Shown here piece after piece: positions 9,434 through 25,900 of a stretch of 64,000 nucleotides of DNA (its first letter is position 1; the number at the start of each line of letters is the position of its first letter). The notes under the pieces are model-generated. The model was not told where the DNA came from. It did not search any database and saw nothing but the letters and a program-made list of their open reading frames with translations. The DNA is from Zygnema circumcarinatum (lineage: Eukaryota; Streptophyta; Zygnematophyceae; Zygnematales; Zygnemataceae): positions 4,335,573 to 4,399,572 of the forward strand of contig CM074805.1 in the NCBI GenBank assembly GCA_037447605.1, read 5' to 3'. Both the position numbers and the translations under genes were made by a program.

Positions 9434-12400
9434 TCAGAAAAGGTTCACCGAGCGCTTCTTTTGGTCTTGCTTCCATTTGGGCATCGCGTAGAAGGCTACT
9501 TTCGGTATGCCAAGATATTTCTCAAACTCCGCATTTGACAAGTAGGACTGCACCCATGATGTCACAAAGAGAGGCCGTCAATTTTCTTCATAGCATGCTC
9601 TAACCGGTTCTAATACATTCAAACTCAGACGATGACTTCATAACTGGCTCATTATTGCAGGAATCACATGATATACGGACAGATAGATCAGCCGCCCAGT
9701 ACGAGGCCAGATGAGACGAGCCGCTTACCTCTCGTTTTGTAGCGTCCAGGCCCGGAGCAGGATCAGCCGAGTCGGTTGTCAACCGCTCATATGGAATGGC
9801 TCCCTCCTCCGCCGAAGCAGGTATTTCGGTCACAGCAGGCTCGGGAGTGGGGGGTGCTTCAGGCTCGGGCTCAGGCTCGGGCTCAGGCTCGGGCTTCGGC
9901 TCAGGCTCAGGTTCAGGCTCTAGTGCAGGTTCCGGCTTCGGTTCAGGGACGGGAGATGGAGCTGATGTTGGCGGCACTGCTTTTGGAGAAGCTTTGGATG
10001 AAATTGTGCTCCATCCTCCCGCTGCAGAAAGAAGGTGGATCAATCACATCAACTACAATTAGCAGGACCACATACATCCCTTCCAAACGTTCTCGTGAGG
10101 AGCTGTTGTGCCATTATAACAGGGAGACACCCAGAGTCTGAAACAAGCAATCCCAGGTTTATAAGGCTTCAGCGAAGTCTCAGGGTTTGAGCTCACCAGA
10201 GGGTTTTTCTGCTGTGAGAGCACCCGATAGAGCTGCAAGTGCTGCAGCTCGCTGGGAAGCTGCAGAAGGAGTATGTGGGGGGGCAGGAGATGCCGATTCT
10301 GCCTCAGCAACCTCTACACTTGGTTCTGCCTCGGGAAGCTTAGGTGGCTCGGCAACAGGAGGAGATTTCTTAGCACCCAATGTGGGGCCCACTGAAGCAG
10401 AGAGAGCTGCAAGGGCTGCTGCCCTCTGTGAGGCTGCACTGAGGGGAGGGGTGGAGGGGCCTTTGACCGGCTCTGACTCAACCTCTGGGGGAGGGAGAGG
10501 GGCTGAAGGTGCAGCTGCTGTGGGTTTTTCGGAGGTTGATGTTTCTTTGTGATGCAATCCGAGCCGGCGTTTCTGCGCCTGCATATTCCACAGCAATCTG
10601 AAACGATTAGTTTTTGCATGAAACACAGGGGAGTGTTGAGATTCGTCCCCTTTCTGATTTTTCTATGTGCAGCACAGTCGAAGGCGACGATGCCGATGCC
10701 AAGAGAACATACCTCAGAGAGCTCGATGGGCCGGTCATGGAGCTCTGCCAACTTCCTCTCGTAAGGATCGATAAAGGTCTGCTCAAGGAGAGGCGCAGCC
10801 AAACCCACTCAGACGGACTCCAAAAAACATCACCAGGATGAATCCATAGTTGATTGTGTGCAGACTAATTCATAAAACAAACGAGGACCATGCAAGACAT
10901 GCATCCATCGAACCTCTCAAACGAGGTTAAAAGTAGGTTGCGAGGTAAAAGCTGTAAGTGAAAAATCGGACGAATGAATACCGTTGGGAGCATAGTTTCA
11001 ACCCTTGGCAGCTCATAAAGAGAATTCATAAAGAGAGTTCACACATAGAAAGATGCTTACCGAACTCCTCGCCGGGTCCCATGCAAAGTGAGCGGTAAAC
11101 ATTGGGGGCTCATTGCCCTCCTGCACCTTCAAGAGAGTGGTGTCTCTAGATCGGCCCTCTGTGGCCACCACAAGGTCTAAATACTTCTGCAAACAGCAAG
11201 GCGCGGAACATAGATAGTTCGTAGGGTCTATTAGTAAATGCTAAGTGCAACTGTTCTAAAATGCAAGTATGCGAGCATCATCCACCTCTCGTAATCTCCA
11301 ACCACCTCAGGACTTAAGGCAACAGCAAGTGGAGTGGAGTGCAGTGCAGTGGAGTGACGCAAGCCCAAGAAGACTGGCTAGACATGTCGTAATTTATGTA
11401 CCTGAGCGAGGTTGAAGGCATCCTTCTTCTCTTGATCATTTGCTTGAGACCCCACCCACACGAATACTTCGCTGTATGTATCGAGGATCATGATGTCCTC
11501 ACTCATCAAGTCTTCCTGGATGTAATTGTAGACTTCTGTCACCTGCAAACAGCCATCGAATGGTTGACAACCATGAGATGTGGGATTAAAACAGAACAAA
11601 GCAAAACTGTTTGTACACTGGCTGTAAGGCACATGCTAGTTTGGCACTATTCAACCTGCTCCTGCTTGCACATCCGACAAAGGACGAGTCGAAATACAAC
11701 GGACATTCGCGAGAGGGATTGGAAGAGGGAATCAAGAATTTACCTTCAGGGAGCCTGATACATCCCCCGGGCCACCACCAAAGCAGACATCAAACACAAC
11801 CAGCAAACGGGGAAATCAATCTCAGTGGATTTGAGCTTTAACCAACCCCTTAAACATAACTACTGTAACTGTCTAGCCACCAAAAAATTCGACCTTGGAG
11901 CAATTGATAGAACCAGAAAAGCCCAACCCAGAGAAGCCCAGGAATTGGGAGGAAATGGAAGGGCAAAAGGGGAGGAAGTGCCGCATACAAACATAATGCG
12001 GGATTACATGCAACAACTGTCCATCGATTCACGAAAGTTCGACTCAAGTTTCTGACTGTCAATTATGATCTCTCTGTGTCGCGTCATCAGCCCTGCTAGA
12101 GATAAGAAAATTGAGTAATGGCCAGTCCTAAAAAAACCTTGCAGTCAGTCAGTCGAGCATAACTCGAGCATAAGGATGTTATATTTTTCTGCTCTTCTGG
12201 CAATTCCGCCCACCTGTGGAATTGGAAACTGCAAAAAGGCGAGCATCCCTTGCAGGGTCCTTAGACTCCCTCGAGGTTGCATACTCTCCTTTCCCTCCTA
12301 GTTGGGTCCAAAATGCTGAGACCTCCTTGCCTTCGACCTGTTGCTTAGGAGCTACTCCAGGCTGTAACAACACCAAAAAAAAGAAAAGGAAAAGTTAGAC

Positions 12401-15400
12401 CTTCCACTGTAAGAGATGAGACCCCATTGCTTTCCTGAATATCGGGGAGACATTTCACTCACCTTCACAAGCTCTGCTGCCATGGCTGCTGCGTTCTTCT
12501 CCATATCGGAACTGAACTGACCGATCCATGTGTAGATTGTGCCCGAGGTTTGGAGAACAAAGCAGTCCGACGAGCTCAGTGACTTTGATGTCTGCAAAAC
12601 GAATGGCCTGATGATGGTTAGTTGATGCAGCGGCACAAAGCTTAAAACAGACAGATGTTACCAGAGGCCCTTAGTTCTTAATTCCTGATTCTTCCAATAC
12701 ACGGCAGAGGTGAAACAGGCATAGTTCTTAATTCCTGATTCTTCCAATACACAGAGGCAGAGGTGAAACAGGCATAGTTCTTAATTCCTGATTCTTCCAA
12801 TACACAGAGGCAGAGGTGAAACAGGCATAGTTCTTAATTCCTGATTCTTCCAATACACAAAGGCAGAGGTGAAACATGCACTCACAGGCTCCACTTGCGT
12901 GATACGAACTCTGTCTCCAGAAGCTCCCTTCACATGTAAAAGGGCCATAGAGCCTGGTGTGTACGTGTCATCCGCTGAGCCCACAGCCTCCTTATAGTAG
13001 CTGCTGAGGCCTCCCTGCAACCCGAGCCCAGTTTTTCAATTCCCATTCTTAATAGAACTTTCAAAAAAATATCTGCTGATATCTAATACTTCTACAAGAT
13101 AAAGCTGGCAGCTCTGGATGTTTAGCAGCACAATTTTGAAGAAGTCAAAAGGACTACAACAGACAACATAACTAACATACCTTCAGGAAAAGGAGATGCC
13201 CCTTGAAGAGAGAGAAAAACTGCTCAGGCTCCTTCCCTTGGACTACGCGAACCTGGACAAGACAGCAAATGGAGGTCCCTGAGAGGCAACAACTTTCAGG
13301 AATGAATTCCTGCAAGCTGGGGACCTCTACAAGAGTAATCTCTGGCTCAACAAACGACATTATTACTAGTCGCAATGATACTCTTTCAGGCAAGTGGATG
13401 AGTGCAGGTGGATGAGTCCTCCTCTTAATTTCGTTTATAAGCTAGTATGGCACATAGACTGTGCATACAAGTGGGATAGGAACTTACCAGAATGTGCTGT
13501 CCACGTAGCTGGTCGGCCATCTTCGTAGCGAGTATAGCTGCTGCACCCTTTGACTCCTGCAATACACACAAAAAATGCGCAGGCAGACATCCGTCCTTAG
13601 AGGTGCTAAAATGACATGTCATATTTTTACTCAGAAAGAAAGGACCTCTAGCAGATTAACCAACAGCACATGGTAATCCGGCCGGCACAGTGATAAGCGT
13701 GAGCAGACCTGCGTGCTTTTCTTGCCCAGCCAGAAAAAAATGAGGTATTCACTCTTGCGTTCCTTGAGGAAGGTATAGAGCACAATGTAGCAGTCTCCGC
13801 TGTAGAATCGGCCAATTTCTGAGGCAGGAACAGGAGTCTTGTCCTTGCCATCAATCCGCCAGACCTACAAAAGCAAATGGAAGTAAGTAAGTAAAGGAGG
13901 CAAGACCGTGTGATAGGTGTAGCTTGAAGCTTGATTACCAAATCTGAGGCTCAACTGACAATTTTACAGTCGTACACACGTTGGAAACCAAAGTGGTTGA
14001 CTGCATGCATCAAACATGCAGCAGCTTCTCTTCAGAATCCCAATGCGTGATGCACTTGCAGATGACATTACATCGAGCTTTCCGGATACATCTGTTAAAG
14101 GAGGGAGCTTGGACTCCTCTGCAGGCGAGGCAGATCCTTTCGCCATGGCCTTCACGTCTACGACGCCTGCTTGCTTCAGCATTCCTGCAAAAACGAACAA
14201 CAAGAAACAACTTAGAACAACATGATATGCTGTCGATTCAAGGAAGGGAATGGCAAATCATCTCAGGCTGAAAGATAAGAAACGTAACCTGATCAGTGCG
14301 ATCGTAAAGGAAACGGCAACCAAGAACTATAGCGCGCTATTCATGAAGGTCAATAATCGAGCAGCAACGTCGCAAAGTAGAGATCGAGTCACCTTTCAGG
14401 CGGCTGCTTGCACCTTCCCCGATGACTGGAACAACAGGCCACTCGTCAAAGTTGGATTTGAACATAGCAGTCTCATAGCGATCTGACACACGGGTGATTC
14501 GCGTAGATAGTGGTCGCTTCTCCTTCTTGATGAGATCCTGATGAGAGAAAAGGGGCAGTGAAAGGGAAATACCTAATTTAGCAACTGCAAAAACGATTGT
14601 ACCATACGGCAGTCACGCTCCGAGTATGTGGGCCTCACCTCAGCTGCAATGCTTGCATTTTTTCTCTCGTCTAAAGGAGAGATGCGGCCGATCCACACAA
14701 AAACCTCGGCTCCACAGTCTAGCAGATAGCACTTGTTACTCTCTAGCATACTCTTCTTTAAGCTACCACTTGGAGCTTCCTTGAGGCCATCTCTAGCAGC
14801 CCTGCACGCAGAGGGATAATGGGAAGTGTCATAAGTGCCCACTCACGGTTGTCTAGTAACATAAACACGCTTTTTTTTTCGAGTGAACAATTGAGTTTGT
14901 GTCTCACCAAATAAGCCTTGCGGGAGTAACCTTGGCGTCCACATCGTCCTCACCAGTGCCTTTCTTCGAGATAGGGGCATAACCACCGAACTGCGCCCAA
15001 AACTCCGTGGATGCCTCATCGCCCATTTTACCATCCTCTGCAAACCATAACTAATTGATCTCATCAAAACCCAGCGACTGCACCTTGCTTATTTGTGAAC
15101 TTAAAAAAAGGGGGGGAGGGGAGGGGAGAGATATTTGATATAGCAACCACTAGGTCAGTAGGTAAGAGAGCTATTTGAACCAGAGCGAGTGGCAGGCGAT
15201 AGAAAGAAGCCTACCAATAATCTCAACGGGACATTTACCACCCTCATGTTCAGCCTTCAACGATATAGTGACTTCCATGGCCTTCCCCTGCTCTGTTCTG
15301 CTGCAATTCGCCCCATTGAACTGAAAAATCTTTGTGGGAGTATCTAGGATGAACACATCGGAATGGGTCAGGGATGTACGGGTAAAAGGCACCTGTTATT

Positions 15401-16756
15401 TCTCACACAAACAAAGTTATACAGAAATCAGATCGACGCCTTTGCACTGAAGTAATACAATTGTAAGGTGTGCATCGTGGACTTATCAATCAGATACAAA
15501 GCACGAAAACGGCACCACGTCCCCCCTAATTCCTTAAACTACAAGAAGCCGAGCTGCTGCCTTAAGCTAAAAAAAATTAAGCTGTCAAGCATCTTGGTGA
15601 CTGTATATGTGCCATTCTCGGATATGCTTTATGCTTTAAACAGGGCAGTTACACTCAGACCGCTAATATAGCAATTTGTCCGGGTAGCTATACAAGTGGG
15701 AACTATGTTTTTTGGGCTTACAGGTTTAATTCCAGTTAATGCATTAATCTCAAAAGTCACAAGACCAATCCTGGTTAAACTTGTAGAAGTTGAGGGCTTG
15801 CAGCATACATGCCTGCCTGACACGAACAAAACGTTTGCCCTTGACTTGATAGAGGCAGGTCTCTTTTCTCCGTTCTTCTGGCGGCTTAAAACCGGATGCT
15901 ACTCCACCTGGTCGAGCAATAATGCAGGGCCGGAAGTAAGATAAAAATAGGTCCGATTCATGACCTTGAACCTCTCTGTACTGGACTGCCTTTCCTCCAA
16001 GATAAGCGTCCAGCTCCACCGTCTTGATTGCTGCCGCACCAGCCTCATCCTGTCCTCAAACAAGCAGGAATGACTTAATTTCTTAAGCTTCTGTTAAAAA
16101 AGAATGGCCCTTGCATTCTCGAAACATTGGTGTCCCATTGGGACTACAGCTCCAGCGGTGACTTTGACAAGCAAGGGGCAGGCACCGGTCAGCTACATAC
16201 ACTCACCTGACTTGTCTCTTTCCCAAGCCAAAAGTGAATCGCAAAAGAAAACCCGCCAGACTTCAGTGCAGTCGTCTGACAAACACCACATAGCCAGCTT
16301 GTTAGAGTCGGTCCAAGAGCTATAGACACTCCTTCTGATAAACTGCTTGATGGAGGTTATTGTGAGGAGATATTATCATTTCTTGTCATTTCGTGTTGAG
16401 CACTCTGGCTGAAAAAAATTTCACCTTCAGAACAATGTAAGAATCGCCGGTATAAAATGTGCCATAACTTGCTTTGGGGATGCTGACCACCCTAAGCTGC
16501 TCAATGCGCCACATTTCAATGCCACTGAGGATAAAGAAGTGAAGGAAACAGTTTGCAAGCAAAAGAAAATGATTCGTGTGGAGGTACCAGCGCGCAAAAC
16601 TTAAGCAGCCAAAGCAAGATATTTTTAGAACTGCAGGCACTTGTGAACTCCATCAACCGAAACAAAATAATGGGATCAATTACATAAAGGATACGCTTTC
16701 GGGCTTCCCAGAGCTAGAAAGGCAGGGTCCAACTCTTTAACATTGATCTGCGACAT
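9434..16756 (-). CDS. villin (gelsolin-family actin-binding protein with headpiece)
   Basis: Starts at ATG 16756 ([13 protein letters not shown]) and ends at stop 9434-9436. Exons recognisable by sequence include 16695-16756; a gelsolin-1 exon ending at 16524 ([28 protein letters not shown]); [15 protein letters not shown] (about 16206-16270); [16 protein letters not shown] (about 15810-16049); [19 protein letters not shown] (about 15171-15392); [15 protein letters not shown] (about 14640-14800); [20 protein letters not shown] (about 13720-13865); [16 protein letters not shown] (about 13180-13260); [20 protein letters not shown] (about 12462-12594); and [17 protein letters not shown] (about 11401-11545). 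These give six gelsolin repeats. A linker (10200-10600) holds two [12 protein letters not shown] motifs seen in plant villins. A Pro-Glu repeat (9850-9960) precedes the headpiece ([43 protein letters not shown]). Villins bundle, cap and sever actin filaments in a calcium-dependent way. The first intron has U12-type signals. Confidence 0.95.
12673..12881. repeat. 53-bp minisatellite, four copies, in a villin intron
   Basis: Four head-to-tail copies (12673-12722, 12723-12775, 12776-12828, 12829-12881) of a unit containing AGTTCTTAATTCCTGATTC and GCAGAGGTGAAACAGGCAT. The first copy is 3 bp shorter. The array stops within a few bases of the villin 5' splice site at 12885/12886, so the donor-proximal intron is made of repeat. 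Confidence 0.95.
16525..16694 (-). other. U12-type (GT-AG) intron 1 of villin
   Basis: Reading on the minus strand, exon 1 ends GGAAGCCCGAAAGC and the intron begins GTATCCTTTATG, an exact match to the U12 5' splice-site consensus GTATCCTTT. The intron ends with TTTCCTTCACTTCTTTAT CCTCAG. TTCCTTCAC resembles the U12 branch site, about 15 nt before the acceptor. Splicing gives GCT GGC ATT GAA ATG TGG (AGIEMW), the correct gelsolin reading. The minor spliceosome is inferred from these signals. Confidence 0.75.
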
Positions 16757-18292
16757 TGTGGCAGTCAAGGAAGGCCCTGCAACAAAGATAGGAGCAAGCA
16801 CAGGGATCAGCGAAGAAGGCAATGCATTATAGCAATTCCAAACTTTCTGTTCAGTGAATACGACGTCTGTACTATTTCAAGCAAAGCACAAAATCTCAGT
16901 AAAGTTGCCACCACTTGAGGAAAAAACCAAGTAATGCGAAGACATGCAGAAATGCACCCTTGGTCGCGGAAAACTCTCCATATCGGCTAGCATCCTCTCT
17001 ATTTTACAATGAGTTTAAAAATTAGCTCAAACAGCAAGAAGCTTACAGGCACACGAGCAGAATTTGAAACGTCTCTTGCTGAATGCTACAACCAACTGAA
17101 GTCGCACCGCGATTGATATTTCTGGAAAGATTTAGAAAAAAACTAGCGCAACAGGTAACCAAATTCACATTATACGCAAAGCAAAAATCTGATTGTCTCC
17201 AGCAAAAGTTAAAAGCTTTCCTTATGAAGGGGAGGGTGACAGCCGCTCCCGCGAGGGACGACGGGGGAAGAATGAACCAGCAGTACCTCAGAAGGGTACC
17301 AAAACTGACGGACGTAAAACCTTCCTCGAAGGACGTATCGGATGAAAAGGTAAGCTTTCGGAGGACGACAGTCTGGTAGGTGTCGACGTTCTAGTAGGCC
17401 ACGTGTCGTGCTCAGAATGGCTGGGGGGGCAGGAACGGCCGGCTGGTCCCTGGGAGGTCGCCTGCAAGTTCGGCAGTTGGCAGGCGGACGGTCCCTCATC
17501 CTCATGGCGGAGTCGCAGGCATGCCATGGTGTCATGGCATCCATCGGCCATGGTGTTATTGCATCCATAGGCCATGGTGTCATGACATCCATCGGCCATG
17601 GTGTCATGACATCCATCGGCCATGGTGTCATGGCATCCATCGGCCATGGTGTCATAGCATCCATAGGCCATGGTGGAGGCGCTTGGAGATGGCAGGGACA
17701 ACTGTGCATGAGAGTGCCCGCATCGGCATGGCATTGCATGACATGCCCATCAACCGCATGGCATGATGTGATCAAAGAAAGTCGCAAATCGCAAATGCCA
17801 TAGCCCATGGGCAAAGGGACAGTGTGGCATGTTGGTTGTGGTATGTGCAAAGCATAGACATGGCACATGAGCATGGGTGACCTCGCATAGGTTGCTGAAC
17901 CTGCTGCTACTACCTGCTACCTGCTGCAATTGCTCAATGGAGGGTCCAAGGGTCCATTACCTTACCATCCTCAAACCCCCACACGGATCAACTTTTCTTC
18001 GCCCCCTTCACATTCTTTTCTGCAATTCTCCCTTGAATCCTTTGCATCGTGCACTCCCTTTCGGCTCTCCACAGCCTCCTCTGCTAAGGTCCTTTCAACC
18101 TACAAATTACACTAGGTCCATGAAATCCCATAACATTGCTAAACACCTCCAACACAGAATTTAGGGTACCCGATCAAACGGCCAAGCAGAGAAAGGCAGC
18201 AGGAGTAACCAAGGTTGTGCAAGGCCTTTTGCTTTGGAAAACTAAAATGTCACTGTACAGAAATAGTTTTCCCCTACTTCATTCGTCACCTC
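16757..18292. other. intergenic region upstream of villin
   Basis: The stretch runs from the villin start codon to the ELP3 stop codon; both genes are on the minus strand. It should hold the villin promoter and 5' UTR and the ELP3 3' UTR. It contains the 24-bp minisatellite listed separately. A reading such as GRVTAAPARDDGG near 17230 is open but shows no known domain. Confidence 0.5.
17521..17686. repeat. 24-bp minisatellite, about six to seven copies
   Basis: The unit is GGCATCCATCGGCCATGGTG followed by TCAT, with variants such as GACATCC, TAGCATCCATA and TTATTGCATCC. Because 24 is a multiple of three, several frames stay open on both strands and give false repeat proteins (for example SIGHGVMT). 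CCATGG is present in each unit. Confidence 0.95.
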
Positions 18293-22438
<4,146 letters not shown>

Positions 22439-22920
22439 TGCTGCCACTTCCTGCCTGCAGGCTCCTCTTCCCTCCTCCCAGCACGCACCAAGACGATGAA
22501 GGCGAGCGAGGCGCCGCCGACCAAGCCAGACAGCCTGCTCCGTGCATATGCTGCTGCCCCACTTCGAACTGTAACTGAAACTATGACATCGCTACTTACA
22601 GTGCATATGAACAGTAGACCTGAGACGAAATGGAGCACGTACCTTTCCACGCTCCCGTTTTCTCCCCCTGCAATGCCTTCCATGCCATGCCATGCCATGC
22701 CATGCCATGCCATGCCATCATGCACGCAGGCGGCATGCCATGCAGTATAGCCGGCTAGAGGCCTCGCGCCTGAAGGCTCAAGGAGGAGGCTGGAAGGCTG
22801 GAAGCTCGGCCTGCAAGCGCTTGTTCTGCACTTTTTGAGGGCTTTCTGCTCTCCTTGAAAGAAGGGGAGGGGTGGCTCCCTCGGCAGGCTAAGGTAAGGG
22901 TGCACAGGCGGGGAGCTGCA
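22439..22920. promoter_or_regulatory. bidirectional promoter region, ELP3 / VPS15
   Basis: Only 482 bp lie between the ELP3 (minus) and VPS15 (plus) start codons, so both promoters and 5' UTRs must sit here. The region contains the CATGC repeat at 22681-22713 and CATATG motifs near 22547 and 22606. I see no clear TATA box. Shared control is inferred from geometry only. Confidence 0.6.
22681..22713. repeat. (CATGC)n pentanucleotide repeat
   Basis: Six uninterrupted CATGC units with a partial seventh, flanked by near-matches (TTCCATGC on the left, ATCATGC on the right). It lies midway between the ELP3 and VPS15 start codons. Confidence 0.95.
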
Positions 22921-25900
22921 ATGGGCAACCAGCTCGCCAGCACGAAGCCTGTCGCCTCGCCGTCAGACTATGCTCTTCACGAGCTGCCTAACAATGTGGT
23001 GTATAAGGACACTCTTGGAAGCGGGCGATTCCTAAAGACGTTGCAGTGCTTCCACGACGAAGGCCTGGTCGTTGTGAAGGTCTACTTCAAACGCGGAGAA
23101 TTATTCAATGTGAAGGTATTTGCACGTGTCCCACGAGGGGGATTTTCTGGTTTAATTTGGGAGTGTATCTCGTCGACGAGATTAAAATGATCTCATGACC
23201 GTCTCGGAATGATTGATGAATTCTTGCAGGAACATGAAGAACGTCTTCTTGAGATTCGCCAACAGCTGTCAGGGTTTGAGCAATCACATGTTTGGCCATT
23301 CCAGGTTCGTTGTTGGAATCTCAAGCTTTTATTAAAATATTAATAACCTATTTATTTACGAATGAAATTTCTATTTTTTGAGAGATGTGGTGCTCTATCC
23401 CTCATCTTTGAAATGTCATTAGACGTGACTAGCATCCACTTATTCATTAAGCAGGTTACTGGTCACTACTAGTAGTCTATTTATGCTTTGATAAACCTTC
23501 ATTCGAACAAATGGTGGTCTCTTCTGTGGCGCAGAGATGGCTGGAGACAGACAAAGCGGCTTACCTCTTGCGGCAGTATTTCTTCAGCAACCTTCATGAC
23601 AGACTCAGTACTCGTCCCTTTTTGAGTCTCATGGAAAAGAAGTGGCTTGCGTTTCAGGTACTGTGACCTCTGCTTCTCACCTAAATAATCATTCGGGCCT
23701 GTCTTTTCTCACTTAAGGTGCCGGAAGTCCTCCGCCTAGTCAAGCAATCTCCTTTATCTCCAAGTCTATTGGAAATACTTTTCGTCCTTCAAGCTTAGAC
23801 TTCTGAAGTCGAATGAGTGAGATGTGATTCGCAAATTGTGCATCTCCTAACTTTTAATACCGCAGTCAAGTTGTGCTCTAACGGATGCAAACCTGCGAAC
23901 TTTTCCAATGGGAAGCAGCCACTTTTCTAGGAGGTCTCAGTTTTACAATTAACATGAACATGGCCCGCGCGATTCTTTCCTGTCTTCTTCTGACCTCTGC
24001 TTTATAATGTCGTTTATGGAGTACTGGCATTAGTCCCTCACGGTTATCGACCAACTGAGGGCAATAATGATTGATTCCTGTGCAGCTTTTGAAGGCAGTG
24101 GAGCAAAGTCACGATAGGAACGTTTGCCACGGTACTTTGCACTTCCACCCTTGCAAGTTAAACAATGCTCTTGTGCTATACATAGTGCAGTGCACACAAA
24201 CTTGGATAGCGGGAGTAATACATAGAAAGCCTTTCATATTTCCGTCGTCCTACTCCTAGTTTATTGCTCGCGTATAATATGCATGTATTGGCATGAGAGG
24301 CGGTGGAGGGAATGTTAAGCAGCCAACCAATCCAGATAGCCTTGTCAAGAAAAGAAGGATGAAAGTAAGAAAGATGAACGATGTTCATGCTGGGAATGTG
24401 GCACAGGCGACATCAAGTGTGAGAATGTGCTGGTGACGTCCTGGAATTGGCTGTATTTGACCGACTACGCCTCATTTAAACCGACTTATCTGCCAGCCGA
24501 CAATCCTGCCGATTTCTCGTTTTTCTTTGATACTGGAGGACGAAGGCGATGCTACCTTGCGCCTGAAGTAAGCTTCAGCATCCAGGAAGCACACTGCCTT
24601 TCAAATAGTATAGATTGATGTCGATCTTAGTACGTTATTCTGCAAGCCCACGGGAGAATGGTATGTTCGGCCAAATGAGACTGAATTATTCCGGCGAAAA
24701 TACTATTGATGACCGTACAGAGTGTCACTGCTTAACTGTATGATGTACACATAATCATTCCCATTGTTGTCCATATCTTATTCGTGCGTCCCTTCTACCT
24801 TTTTCTGGCCAGCTAAGGAATAGTTGGCATGGCGCTGCGTACGTTGCTGTCCGTCCCTTAGGATTGCAGGACTTTGTTTTCCCTAGGTGATGTATCTTTT
24901 GCACGGCCTTGTCCTTCAGAGATTTTACGATCCAGGAGATCCCAATTCAACTGCGGTCAACGCCGCGCTTTCTCCAGCCATGGATGTATTTTCTATGGGG
25001 TAAGGCGCCTGGCTCATGATGCATGGTTATGTGGGTGACTAATGGTTTCGAGACGTCTTTTCTTTTGCGTGGTAAAATAATGAGGGAAGCTTTGCAAGTC
25101 CTGACCATGTGAGTTATCCTGTTTGAACACGCTTTTGCATTGGTGCTCCACTCGCTGATCATTTAACATCGTGCAATGGCACTTTGCTCTGTCTGATCGT
25201 CCAGCCTCCACTTCTAGTCTCCACGTGCCCTTGCTTCAGACAATGCAGGCGATTAGCCGTGATAGAATAGATAGTTCGGGAGAGAAACTGCAGCATCATT
25301 CTTGTTGTATGGGGATCCCTTGGCTGCAGGATTTGCACATAATGCATTCACTGTCTCATTGGAAGCGTTGTAAAGTTCAACCCCAACTGTTCAGTAGCGA
25401 GAAGCTGGTCCTTCTGCAGGCCTGCCAGTTGATCATGTGTGGTTGGCCTTTGTTTAAGGTGTGTGATAGCGGAGTTGTTCCTGGAGGGACAAGCACTATT
25501 TGACCTCTCAGCACTGCTGGCCTATCGCAATGGCAAGCACGAGCTTCAGCCCCTTCTTGCGAAGGTATGACTCCATGGCCTGTTTTCTGTATGGTGCTGG
25601 AACTAACCAATTTTACTCACTTTGGTAGTAGGCACTGTTTTCCATGTACGGCGTGACTTAGATTAAGCCTGCAGTGGGCCTGGAAGTCTTGGATTAAGAA
25701 ACAACAGCAACCTTATTACTGGCATCTTGCTGATTCTTATGTGTTGCTTTCATCGGAAAGTTATGTGTTCTGTGTCTAAGGGCTTTGTGTTCGCATGTAT
25801 GTAGGTGTTCATCGGACTGTTAGTGTCTGCCATTGTTTGCAGATTCCAGATGTTGGAATACGTGATATGGTTGCACACATGGTTCAGTTAAGCCCCGCTC

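Noticed and set aside
17209-17874. Repeat protein encoded by the 24-bp minisatellite
   Set aside because: The unit length is a multiple of three, so frames stay open on both strands; there is no start context, splice support or known domain.
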